A stretch of DNA of 64,000 bases. It comes from Stenotrophomonas nitritireducens (GTDB taxonomy: Bacteria; Pseudomonadota; Gammaproteobacteria; Xanthomonadales; Xanthomonadaceae). A program made the position numbers and the translations under genes. Location: positions 62,001 to 126,000 of the forward strand of contig NZ_LDJG01000006.1 of the NCBI RefSeq assembly GCF_001431425.1, read 5' to 3'. Position 1 is the stretch's first letter, and each line of letters opens with the position of its first letter. The notes beneath the pieces were generated by a model. It worked only from the letters and a program-made list of their open reading frames with translations, did no database searches and had not been told where the DNA came from. Shown piece after piece: positions 18,641 through 27,199 of this stretch.

Positions 18641-21511
18641 ATGCGTAGCCAGCCAGACCTTCGATTGAATTTCCTCTGTGCCGCGGTACTGGCGGCCATG
18701 GCCGTGCCGGCCGTGGCGCAGGACGCCGCCCCGGCGGCCACCACGCTGGACAAGGTCAACGTCACCGGCTCGCGCATCAAGCGCGCGGACGTGGAGGCCG
18801 CGCTGCCGGTCACCATCGTGCAGAAGGCGGAGATCGAGGCGCAGGGCATCACCTCGGCCGAGCAGCTGCTGTCCTTCCTCAACATCGCCGGCAACGGCGC
18901 CGACGGCATGGTGTCGGCGTCGGTGGACATGGACCTGGGCGAGCTGCGCGGCACCGCCGGCGTGTCCGGTGCCAACCTGCGCGGGCAGGGCAGCGATGCC
19001 ACCCTGGTGCTGCTCAACGGCCGCCGCGTCGCCACCCACGGCCTGCGCGGCCAGGCGGTGGACCTGAACTCGATCCCGTTCGCGGCGATCGACCGCGTGG
19101 AAGTGCTGCGCGACGGCGCCTCGGCCATGTACGGCACCGACGCCATCGGCGGCGTGATCAACTTCATCACCCGCACCGACTACCAGGGCATCAGCGTCAA
19201 TGCCGGCTTCGACGCGACCCAGCATGGCGGCGGCAACATCTACAACTACAGCCTGCTCGGCGGCGTCGGCGACCTCGATACCGACCGCTGGAACGTATGG
19301 GGCACGGTCAACTGGCGGCGCAGCGAATTCCTGCGCAGCCATCAGCGCGATTTCGCCAACAGCTTCCAGCCCGACCGTGGGGTGTCGCCGGACACGCGCG
19401 GCACGCCGTTCGCCACGGTGACCAACGCCACCGGCGGCATCATCAACGGCTCGCTCATCGACCCGGACGGCGGCAGCAAGCAGAACTACGTCAACATCCT
19501 CAACCTGCCGGGTGGCGCCGGCTGCGAGAACGGCGGCCCGGCGATGGGTCCGTACGACTACCGGCTGTGGGACAGCGGCAGTTCCAAGTACGCCTGCGCC
19601 TGGGACTACCCGGCCGCGCAGGCGCTGCAGCAGCCGCAGGACAGCCTGCAGTTCCTCGGCCGGGCCACGTTCCTTATCGGCGAGAACCACCGCTTCTACG
19701 CCGAGGCGATGGGCTCGCGGGTGAAGTCCGAGCGTGAGTACGAACCGCTGCAGCTCACCTCCAGCGCATCGCTCACCTCGGTGATGGGCCCGGGCACCTG
19801 GTATCCGCTGAACGGCAACACGAAGCAGACCTACGACCAGGTCTACAACGCGCTGGCCGCCTACTTCGGCACCGCCAACCTGACCTACGGCAACCCCATC
19901 CCGTACCGCTGGCGCTGCATGGCCTGCGGCCCGCGCCAGATCGAGACCACCACCAAGTCGTACCGCCTGCTGGCCGGGCTGGAAGGCAGCATCGGCAGCT
20001 GGGACTACGACGTGGGCGTGTCGCGCGCGTCGAACAAGGCCGAATCGGTGCTGCGCGGCGGCTACTACTTCTCCAGCGGCCTGCGCGACGTGCTGGGCAG
20101 CGGCCTGCTCAATCCGTTCCTGATGCCGGGCCAACAGCAGAGCGCGGCGGGCATGGCCGCGTTGCAGGCGGCTTCGGCCAGCGGCGTGCACCTGTACGGC
20201 GGCGAGTCCACCGTCACCACGGTGGATGCCAGCTTCAGCGGCGGGCTCGGCTTCAGCCTGTGGGGCAGCGAGGCGCAGCTGGCGACCGGCGTGGAGGCGC
20301 GCCGCGAGGAGTTCGAGTTCGGCGGCGTGCAGGTGCTGGACGGCCTGCCGCTGAACTACAACACCATCTACCAGGCGCCGTTCGACGAGACCAGCGAACT
20401 GCCCAAGGTGCACCGCGACGTCAAGGCGGTCTATGCGGAGATGTACCTGCCGATCATCGACACGCTGGACGTGACGGTGGCCGTGCGCCACGACCGCTAC
20501 GACACCTTCGGCGGCACCACCAATCCGAAGTACTCGTTCAAGTGGCAGCCGATCCAATCGCTGGCGTTCCGCGGCGCCTACAGCACCGGCTTCAAGGTGC
20601 CCGAGTTCACCAAGCTGTTCGCCGGCGTCAACCGCGTGGACTACTTCGGCCGCGACCTGGTCGACCCGGCCAGCTGCCCCGGCGGTTCGGTCAATTCGTC
20701 GATACCGGGCTGCGACCTGATCCAGCCGGTCATCGTCACCGGCGGCAAGACCGACCTGCAGCCGGAGGAGTCCGAGCAGAAGAGCATCGGCTTCGTGTTC
20801 TCGCCCGCCGACAACTTCAACCTGAGCCTGGACTGGTGGGAGATCGAGCGCAGCAACACCATCCGCGTACCCAACCTGGCGACGCTGACCGCCAACTACG
20901 CGCTGTTCCCGGACAACTGGATCCGCGACAGCAGCGGCAAGGTCACCGCGATCGACCAGCGCTACATCAATTCCGGCGGCACCCTGACCCGCGGCGTGGA
21001 GCTGGACGCCAACCTGAGCGGCGAACTGGCCGGCGGCCGCTGGCAGGTCAACCTCAACGGCAGCTACATCGACACCTTCAAGGAGAAGTCGCTGGCCAAC
21101 GAGCCCTACGGCGAGAACAAGGTGGGCGAGTACGTGCGCTTCTACAACCTGCCGCTGAAGTGGAAGCACACGCTGGGTTTCGGCTGGGCGCGGGGCGACT
21201 GGGCGCACCTGCTCACCCAAGTCTACCGCTCCGGCTACAAGGACGAGGAGCCGGTCAGCGTCGAGGGCGGTTTCTACACCCCGGCCAACTGGAACCCGGA
21301 CGTCGACGACTACATCACCTACAACTACAGCCTGACCTGGACGGGCCTGGAGAACACGCGCTTCACCTTCGCGGTGCGCAACCTGCTCGACACCGATCCG
21401 CCGTTCACCGCGCACCAGGTCGATTTTGCCTCCGGCGCCGCCTGGGAACCGCGCGTGGCCGATCCGCGCGGCCGCTCGTTCAACCTGCAGGTCGAGTACC
21501 GCTTCGACTGA
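18641..21511 (+). CDS. TonB-dependent outer-membrane receptor
   Basis: A 956-residue receptor with a signal peptide (cleavage after PAVA-QD), a plug domain (TTLDKVNVTGSRIKR; ATLVLLNGRRVATHG; IDRVEVLRDGASAMYGTDAIGGVINFIT), and a beta-barrel ending in the terminal-phenylalanine-type strand LQVEYRFD. There is no N-terminal signalling extension. A GGAGAG ribosome site precedes the ATG. Located 63 bases after the serine hydrolase gene and 46 bases before the racemase gene, it likely imports peptides or amino-acid derivatives; the ligand is not known. Confidence 0.92.
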   Translation: MRSQPDLRLNFLCAAVLAAMAVPAVAQDAAPAATTLDKVNVTGSRIKRADVEAALPVTIVQKAEIEAQGITSAEQLLSFLNIAGNGADGMVSASVDMDLGELRGTAGVSGANLRGQGSDATLVLLNGRRVATHGLRGQAVDLNSIPFAAIDRVEVLRDGASAMYGTDAIGGVINFITRTDYQGISVNAGFDATQHGGGNIYNYSLLGGVGDLDTDRWNVWGTVNWRRSEFLRSHQRDFANSFQPDRGVSPDTRGTPFATVTNATGGIINGSLIDPDGGSKQNYVNILNLPGGAGCENGGPAMGPYDYRLWDSGSSKYACAWDYPAAQALQQPQDSLQFLGRATFLIGENHRFYAEAMGSRVKSEREYEPLQLTSSASLTSVMGPGTWYPLNGNTKQTYDQVYNALAAYFGTANLTYGNPIPYRWRCMACGPRQIETTTKSYRLLAGLEGSIGSWDYDVGVSRASNKAESVLRGGYYFSSGLRDVLGSGLLNPFLMPGQQQSAAGMAALQAASASGVHLYGGESTVTTVDASFSGGLGFSLWGSEAQLATGVEARREEFEFGGVQVLDGLPLNYNTIYQAPFDETSELPKVHRDVKAVYAEMYLPIIDTLDVTVAVRHDRYDTFGGTTNPKYSFKWQPIQSLAFRGAYSTGFKVPEFTKLFAGVNRVDYFGRDLVDPASCPGGSVNSSIPGCDLIQPVIVTGGKTDLQPEESEQKSIGFVFSPADNFNLSLDWWEIERSNTIRVPNLATLTANYALFPDNWIRDSSGKVTAIDQRYINSGGTLTRGVELDANLSGELAGGRWQVNLNGSYIDTFKEKSLANEPYGENKVGEYVRFYNLPLKWKHTLGFGWARGDWAHLLTQVYRSGYKDEEPVSVEGGFYTPANWNPDVDDYITYNYSLTWTGLENTRFTFAVRNLLDTDPPFTAHQVDFASGAAWEPRVADPRGRSFNLQVEYRFD

Positions 21512-21557
21512 TCCTGCCAACAACGCCGCCGGGCGACCGGCGGCATCGGGACGCACC

Positions 21558-22802
21558 ATGACGGATACGGGCATCGCATCTCCCGGCCGCCGCGGCTTCA
21601 TCGCCGCGGCCTTGGGCACGGCCCTGGCCGCCTCGCTCGACGCACGTGGCGCGCCGTTGCTGGGACGGCCCGGCCAGGCGCGCATGGCCGCGCCCAATGC
21701 CTGGCTCGAGATCGACCTGGAGGTGTTCGACGCCAACCTGCAGCGCGTGCGCGCGCTGGCGGGCGCGGCGCAGCTGTGCGCGGTGCTGAAGGCCGACGCC
21801 TACGGCACCGGCATCGAGCTGGTGATGCCGCGCATCATCGCCGCGGGCGTGCCCTGCATCGGCATCGCCAGCACCGAGGAAGCGCGCATGGCGCGCGCCT
21901 GCGGCTACAAGGGCCGCGTGCTGCGCGTGCGCGCGGCGACGCTGGATGAAATCGAGGCGGCGCTGCCGTACCGGGTCGAGGAACTGGCCGGCAATCTCGC
22001 GGTGGCGCAGGCGATGGCCGCGCTTGCCGTGCGTCGTCGCCGGCCGCTGCCGGTGCACCTGGCCCTGAACTCGGCCGGCATGAGCCGCAACGGGCTGGAA
22101 CTGGCCACGCAGCAGGGGCGGAGCGACGCGGTGGCGCTGGTCGGCACCGACGGCCTGCGCGTGGTCGGCCTGATGACCCACTTCCCGGGCGAAGACCCGG
22201 CCGACGTGCTGGCCGGCGTGCGTGCGTTCCAGCAGCAGGCCGACTGGCTGTTCGCCCACACCGCGCTGCGGCGCGGCGATGTGCAGCTGCACGCGGCCAA
22301 TTCATTCGCCCTGCAGCATGTTCCCGAGGCCAACCTGGACATGGTGCGGCCGGGCGGCGCGCTGTACGGCTACGGCGGCACGCCCAAGCCGCCATTCGCG
22401 CACGTGGCCGCGTTCAAGACGACGGTCGCGGCGGTGCAGGCCTTCCCGGCCGGCGACACGGTGAGCTACGACCGCACCTTCACCCTGCGCCGCGATTCGC
22501 TGCTGGCCAATCTTCCGGTCGGCTATTCCGACGGCTACCGCCGCGCCTATTCCAACAAGGGCAGCGTGCTGGTCGGCGGCCGGCGCGCACCGGTGCTGGG
22601 CAGGGTCACCATGAACACCACCATGGTGGACGTGACCGACATCCCCGGCGTGCGCGCCGGCGACGAAGTGGTGCTGTTCGGCCGCCAGGGCGGCGAGCAG
22701 ATCACCCAGGCCGAGATCGAGGACTGGACCGGCGTGATCCTGGCCGACCAGTACAGCACGTGGGGCGCGCTGAACCCGAAATTCCCCAGCAGGCCATCGT
22801 AG
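21558..22802 (+). CDS. exported broad-specificity amino-acid racemase (Bsr-like alanine racemase family)
   Basis: A 414-residue fold-III PLP racemase. The PLP lysine is K78 in LKADAYGTG, the second catalytic region is VSYDRTF, and the family-typical ALNSAGMSRNGLE and LRVRAAT point to the periplasmic broad-spectrum racemase (Bsr) group rather than housekeeping Alr/DadX. The N-terminus SPGRRGFIAAALGTALAAS has a twin-arginine-like motif followed by a hydrophobic stretch, so export of folded, PLP-loaded enzyme by Tat is likely. It would interconvert L- and D-amino acids in the periplasm. It is downstream of the TonB receptor gene. Its TAG stop is the GTAG edge of a palindromic repeat. Confidence 0.85.
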   Translation: MTDTGIASPGRRGFIAAALGTALAASLDARGAPLLGRPGQARMAAPNAWLEIDLEVFDANLQRVRALAGAAQLCAVLKADAYGTGIELVMPRIIAAGVPCIGIASTEEARMARACGYKGRVLRVRAATLDEIEAALPYRVEELAGNLAVAQAMAALAVRRRRPLPVHLALNSAGMSRNGLELATQQGRSDAVALVGTDGLRVVGLMTHFPGEDPADVLAGVRAFQQQADWLFAHTALRRGDVQLHAANSFALQHVPEANLDMVRPGGALYGYGGTPKPPFAHVAAFKTTVAAVQAFPAGDTVSYDRTFTLRRDSLLANLPVGYSDGYRRAYSNKGSVLVGGRRAPVLGRVTMNTTMVDVTDIPGVRAGDEVVLFGRQGGEQITQAEIEDWTGVILADQYSTWGALNPKFPSRPS

Positions 22803-22936
22803 GAGCGGCTTCAGCCGCGATGGGGCTTTCTGCATGCGGCATGGACCGCATGGGCCTACGGTTCGTGGTCTTTCGAACCTGGAAGGAAATCGTTGCGTTC
22901 ATTGGTAGAGCCCCTTCGCGGCTGAAGCCGCTCCTA
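22799..22936. repeat. paired GTAG palindromic repeat between racemase and lysR genes
   Basis: Left arm 22799-22826 (GTAGGAGCGGCTTCAGCCGC...) and right arm 22909-22936 are inverted copies with one mismatch, separated by about 80 bases. The TAG of the left GTAG is the racemase stop codon and, read on the other strand, the TAG of the right arm is the lysR stop codon. The junction is convergent. Confidence 0.85.
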
Positions 22937-23836
22937 CGGGGCTGGCATGCCGCGCGTTTCGGCCAGGCTGCGCTGGAACTGGCGGACGAACTCGGTGGCG
23001 GCCTTGGACGGCGGCCGGTCTTCCAGGTACACGCATTCAACGCGGAAGCCGATCTCAGGCTCCAGCGGGCGCGCGAGCAGCGCGCCGCCGGCGTTGGCGC
23101 AGGCGGTGAACTCGTCCAGCACGCTCATGCCGGCGCCGCAGCGGGTCAGGGCCGCGGCCAGCGAATAGGTCTGGTTGGACACGACCTCGCGCATGCTCAC
23201 GCCCTGGCGCTTGAGCTCGCCGGTGAACAGGTCGCCGATGGGGCCGCTGCTGGCCAGCCCGACCATGTCGCGGTCCTGCAGCCAGCGCAGCGGAATCGCC
23301 GCCGGCGGATCGGGCCATTGCGCGGTGTCGAACAACAGCATCAGCTGGCCCTGCCCGAGCACGCGGCGCTGCATGCGCGGGTGCTGCGGGGGGTTGTAGG
23401 CGATGGCGATGTCGCATTCGCGCTCGTACAGCGCCTGGAACAGGTCGCCGTGGTGCAGGGTCTGCACGTCGAAGGTGACTTCCGGGTGCTGGCGCCGGTA
23501 GGCGGTGATCGCCGCCGGCACCACGTGCTGGCCGAGCGAAGGCACTACCGCCAGGCGGATATGGCCGCCACCGATGTCGCGGATGTTGCCGACCGTCTTT
23601 TGCAGCGACAGCAGGCGGTCGTAGATGTCCTTGATCTCGACGAACAGCGCGTGCGCCTCGTCGGTGGCGACCAGGCGCCCGCGCACCAGCTTGAACAGCT
23701 CGAAACCGAGCTGGTATTGCGTGTGGTGCAGGACCTTGCTGACCGACGGCTGCGACACGTGCAGCGAACGGGCCGCGGCACTGATCGAGCCGGTGGTGTA
23801 GACCGCGTGGAATACTTCTATCTGGCGCAGACGCAT
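22934..23836 (-). CDS. LysR-family transcriptional regulator
   Basis: A 300-residue LysR-type regulator: an N-terminal winged helix-turn-helix (MRLRQIEVFHAVYTTGSISA, ARSLHVSQPSVSKVLHH) and a periplasmic-binding-protein-like effector domain (IRLAVVPSLGQHVVPAAI; CDIAIAYNPP; GLASSGPIGDLF). It is 53 bases downstream of dadA on the same strand, so it is probably co-transcribed with dadA and the upstream gamma-glutamyltransferase gene. The likely role is control of D-amino-acid catabolism; the effector is unknown. Confidence 0.88.
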   Translation of the reverse strand: MRLRQIEVFHAVYTTGSISAAARSLHVSQPSVSKVLHHTQYQLGFELFKLVRGRLVATDEAHALFVEIKDIYDRLLSLQKTVGNIRDIGGGHIRLAVVPSLGQHVVPAAITAYRRQHPEVTFDVQTLHHGDLFQALYERECDIAIAYNPPQHPRMQRRVLGQGQLMLLFDTAQWPDPPAAIPLRWLQDRDMVGLASSGPIGDLFTGELKRQGVSMREVVSNQTYSLAAALTRCGAGMSVLDEFTACANAGGALLARPLEPEIGFRVECVYLEDRPPSKAATEFVRQFQRSLAETRGMPAP

Positions 23837-23889
23837 GACCCGATCCTAGTCGATGCGGGCGTCGCCGGCGACCGGCCGCGGCGCGGGCG

Positions 23890-25128
23890 TCACCGCGCCA
23901 TCGCCAGGGCCACGGCGCGCTCGCCGCTGCCCATCGCCAGCGTCCAGCCGAGCATGCCATGGCCGAGGTTGCACACCAGGCCGTCGGCGACGGCGTGGAT
24001 CTCGGGCGAGGACCAGGGGGTGACCGGGCGCAGGCCGGCCCAGCGGTTTTCGATGTTGTCGTAATCCACCGCTTCGGGCATCGAGGCGCGCGCCATCGCG
24101 ACCAGCTGCGCCATGCGCTCCGGGTCCGGGTGCGGATCCCAATGGTTGAGGTCGGCCAATCCGGCCACGCGCATGCGCTCGCCGAGGCGGCAGAACACCA
24201 GCTTGCGCGAGGTGTCGGTGATGCTCGCCGCCGGTGCCCGCACGCCGCAGGGTGCGGTGAACGAATAGCCCTTGATCGCCATCAACGGCACGCGCACGCC
24301 CAGCGGACGCAGCAGCGCGGCGCCGTCGATGCCGTTGCACACCACCAGCCGCCGCGCCTGCACCGCCGCGCCGGCGCGCGGCTGCAGGCGCCAGCCGTCG
24401 CCCTGCCGCACCACGTGCTGTACGTCGAAGCCGAAGCGCGCCTGCGCGCCGTAGTGCCGCTGCAGCACATCCAGCAGGCCGGTGCCGAACAGGAACGGAT
24501 CGCCGGCTTCTTCCTGCGGCGAATGCACCGCGCCGGCGATGCCGGGCATGGCGGCCAGCGCCGGTTCGGTGGCGATGGCCTGGCGTGCGTCGAGCAGGTG
24601 CTGTTCGACGCCGAACGGCTGCTTGAGCGCGATCATCGCGGCGGCGCCCTGCAGGGCGGCGGCATCGTGGTAGACGTGCAGCTTGCCGGACACCGCATGG
24701 TCGAAGGCGATGGGATGGCGCTGCAGCAGCGCGTGCAGCGCGGTGCGCGATTCCAGCGCCAGTTCCAGCGTCGCCAGCGTGTTGGTACGCAGGCGCGCGG
24801 CGCCGGTCTGGCGCAGGAAGGCCAGGCCCCAGCGCCAGAAATCGGGGTCGGCCGACCAGCGCGTGCGGAACGGGCCGTTGCGGCCGAGCAGCATCGCCGG
24901 CAGCTGTTTCCAGGTGGAAGGGCCGGCCATGGCGTCGGTATAGGCGTAGCTGAGCTGCGCGCCGTTGGCGAAGGACGTGCCCTGCACCGGGCCATCGGCG
25001 CGGTCGAGCAGCAGCACGGACAGGCCGCGGCGCGCGGCGGCGTAGGCGGTGGCGAGGCCGACGACGCCGGCGCCGAGGACGACGAGATCGGCGCCGGCGG
25101 GTTCGCCGTGGGGTTCAACGGGAAGCAT
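23890..25128 (-). CDS. dadA: D-amino-acid dehydrogenase
   Basis: A 412-residue flavoprotein with the FAD-binding motif VVLGAGVVGLATAYAAARRG and the DadA hallmark GTSFANGAQLSYAYTDAMAGP. The C-terminal NRWAGLRPVTPWSSPEI and NLGHGMLGWTLAMGSG are typical of DadA and related FAD oxidoreductases. It oxidises D-amino acids to imino acids, which hydrolyse to 2-oxo acids and ammonia, passing electrons to the respiratory chain. Its start overlaps the end of the gamma-glutamyltransferase gene by 14 bases. A racemase gene (Bsr-like) faces it across lysR, giving the racemase-plus-dehydrogenase pairing of dad operons. Confidence 0.88.
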   Translation of the reverse strand: MLPVEPHGEPAGADLVVLGAGVVGLATAYAAARRGLSVLLLDRADGPVQGTSFANGAQLSYAYTDAMAGPSTWKQLPAMLLGRNGPFRTRWSADPDFWRWGLAFLRQTGAARLRTNTLATLELALESRTALHALLQRHPIAFDHAVSGKLHVYHDAAALQGAAAMIALKQPFGVEQHLLDARQAIATEPALAAMPGIAGAVHSPQEEAGDPFLFGTGLLDVLQRHYGAQARFGFDVQHVVRQGDGWRLQPRAGAAVQARRLVVCNGIDGAALLRPLGVRVPLMAIKGYSFTAPCGVRAPAASITDTSRKLVFCRLGERMRVAGLADLNHWDPHPDPERMAQLVAMARASMPEAVDYDNIENRWAGLRPVTPWSSPEIHAVADGLVCNLGHGMLGWTLAMGSGERAVALAMAR

Positions 25129-26920
25129 CGGGGGTCCGGTGGGCGGGGAAGTCGGCGGTACCGTCGCGGCGCGGGTCGGCGGCCCATTCCCAGCGTCCAT
25201 CGCGCAGGAACACGCCATGCAGGCCGGAATCCTCGCCGGCACCGGCGCGGATGTCCACGCCACGCTCGCGCAGCGCCGCGCGCACGGGCGCGGGGAAACG
25301 GTCGGCCTCGCCGTCGAAGCGATCGCCGCGCGCGACCAGGTTGGGCAGCGCCACCGCCTGGTCCAGCGGCAGGTGCCAGTAGAGCAGTCCGGTCAGGGTC
25401 TTGCCGATGTAGGCGGGGATGGCCGAGCCGCCGGGCGAACCCAGCGCACCGGCCAGGCGGCCGTCGCCGTCGAGCATCAGCAGCGGCGACATCGACGAGC
25501 GCGGGCGCTTGCCGCCGGCGATGGCGTTGGCCATCCCCGGACGGCCGTCCTTGCGGTCCCAGGCGAAATCGGTGAGCTGGTTGTTGAGGAAGAAGCCGCC
25601 GACCATGCGCCCGGAGCCGAAGAACGATTCGACGGTGGTGGTCACCGAGACGGCATTGCCGTCGTCGTCCACCACCACGAAATGGCTGGTGCCGCCCGGT
25701 TCGTCGGTGGCATCGGCGGCGATGGCGGGCGCGCCGGCGGGCACGCCGGGCCGCGGCGGTTGTGGTGCGGCGCGCGCGCCGATCAGGGCGCGGCGCGCGT
25801 CCACGTAGTCCGGCGCCAGCAGGCCCTCGACCGGGACATCGATGAAGCGCGGATCGCCGACATAGTGGTCGCGGTCGGCGTACATCAGCCGGCTGGCCTC
25901 GGCGAACAGCAGCCACGCCTGCGGATCGGCGGCGTCGCGGCGGCCGATGTCGGTGCCGTCCAGCAGCGCCATCAGCTGCAGCACGCCGACGCCGCTGGCC
26001 GGCGGCGGCAGCGAGCACAGCCGGTAGCCGCGCAGCGGCCTGCACAGCGGCGCGACCTTCTCGGCGCGGTAGCCGGCGAGGTCGTCGAGCGTCATCGTTC
26101 CCGGACGCGGCGCATCGGCGGTGCGGGCAACGATGGCCCGGGCCAGCGCGCCGCGGTAGAACGCCCCGGCGCCGTCGGCGGCCAGGGTGCGCAGCGTGGC
26201 GGCGTAGGCGGGATTGCGCAGCGTGTCGCCGGCGCGCAGCAGGCCGCCGCGGCCGTCGTCGAAGAAGCGGCGCACGTCGGCGGTCGCCGCCTGCGGGAAA
26301 TGGCCGTGGATGTGCCGTTCCAGTCGCGGGGTGATGGCGAACCCCCGCTCGGCGGTGGCGATGGTGCCGTCGAACAGCCGTGCCCACGGCAGCCGGCCGT
26401 GCTCGTGCAGCGCCAGGGCGAAGGTGGCCAGGGTGCCCGGCACGCCGGTGGCGCGGCCGGAGAGCATCGCCTCGGCGCGCGGCAGCGGCTGCCCGCCGGC
26501 GTCGTCGAACCAGCCCGGAGCGGCCGTCGCCGGCGCCTGCTCGCGGCCGATGTAACCGCTGACCTCGCCGCTGCGCGCGTCGTAGGCCAGCAGCACCGTG
26601 CCGCCGCCGATGCCCGAGCTCTGCGGTTCCACCAGGCCGAGCATCAGCTGCACCGCCATGGCCGCGTCCATCGCGCTGCCGCCGCGCTCGAGCACTTCGG
26701 CGCCGGCCCGTACGGCCAGCGGATGCGCGGCGACGACGATGGCCGGCGAGGCCTTGCCGGCCGAGACCGCTGCCGGCGCGCGCGCATCCGGTGCGGTGCC
26801 GCAGCCGGCCAGCGCGAGCGACAGGCACAGCAGCACGAAGCCGGCAGCGCGGAGCCCGCGCGCCGGAATGGCGGGCGCACCGACCGTGGGGGAGGGCGTG
26901 TAGCGGACGGGCTTCGGCAT
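25115..26920 (-). CDS. ggt: gamma-glutamyltransferase, lipoprotein type
   Basis: A 601-residue proenzyme. The N-terminus carries a lipobox (LSLALAGC), so it is likely anchored in a membrane facing the periplasm. The autocatalytic cleavage site and nucleophile is T411 in GGTSHFVVVDDDGNAV, the predicted first residue of the small subunit; SSMSPLLML and GSPGGSAIP are conserved small-subunit motifs. It hydrolyses or transfers gamma-glutamyl groups of glutathione and gamma-glutamyl peptides. It heads the ggt / dadA / lysR run and is divergent from a second ggt gene. Confidence 0.88.
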   Translation of the reverse strand: MPKPVRYTPSPTVGAPAIPARGLRAAGFVLLCLSLALAGCGTAPDARAPAAVSAGKASPAIVVAAHPLAVRAGAEVLERGGSAMDAAMAVQLMLGLVEPQSSGIGGGTVLLAYDARSGEVSGYIGREQAPATAAPGWFDDAGGQPLPRAEAMLSGRATGVPGTLATFALALHEHGRLPWARLFDGTIATAERGFAITPRLERHIHGHFPQAATADVRRFFDDGRGGLLRAGDTLRNPAYAATLRTLAADGAGAFYRGALARAIVARTADAPRPGTMTLDDLAGYRAEKVAPLCRPLRGYRLCSLPPPASGVGVLQLMALLDGTDIGRRDAADPQAWLLFAEASRLMYADRDHYVGDPRFIDVPVEGLLAPDYVDARRALIGARAAPQPPRPGVPAGAPAIAADATDEPGGTSHFVVVDDDGNAVSVTTTVESFFGSGRMVGGFFLNNQLTDFAWDRKDGRPGMANAIAGGKRPRSSMSPLLMLDGDGRLAGALGSPGGSAIPAYIGKTLTGLLYWHLPLDQAVALPNLVARGDRFDGEADRFPAPVRAALRERGVDIRAGAGEDSGLHGVFLRDGRWEWAADPRRDGTADFPAHRTPDASR

Positions 26921-27199
26921 GGCCGGCAGATTACCGCCGGCCGTAGCGGAGCAGGGATCACAATCGCGGTGCAGGTGTTAACCCGCAGCTATGGAATGCC
27001 GTGGTCTTGCCCCCCGGCGCGCGGCCGCGGAGCGGCGCTTCCATGCGCGCGAGCTATACCGTGGGCCATGAAATATGGGCGACAGTCGCGCCATCGCCGG
27101 CCATGCTTCCAGATGGGCCAGTGCGGCCGTCGCCATCGGCACCGTCGCGGGCGGACGACGGCCGGCATTGCGCCCGCAAACCGCAAACCGGAGAAAGGC

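Noticed and set aside
17438..21736. A very long open frame (over 1400 codons) antisense to the serine hydrolase and TonB receptor genes
   Set aside because: It arises from GC-rich third codon positions of the real genes; its product is Val/Ala/His/Gln-rich low-complexity sequence with no domain, and the sense frames have full homology-type motifs.
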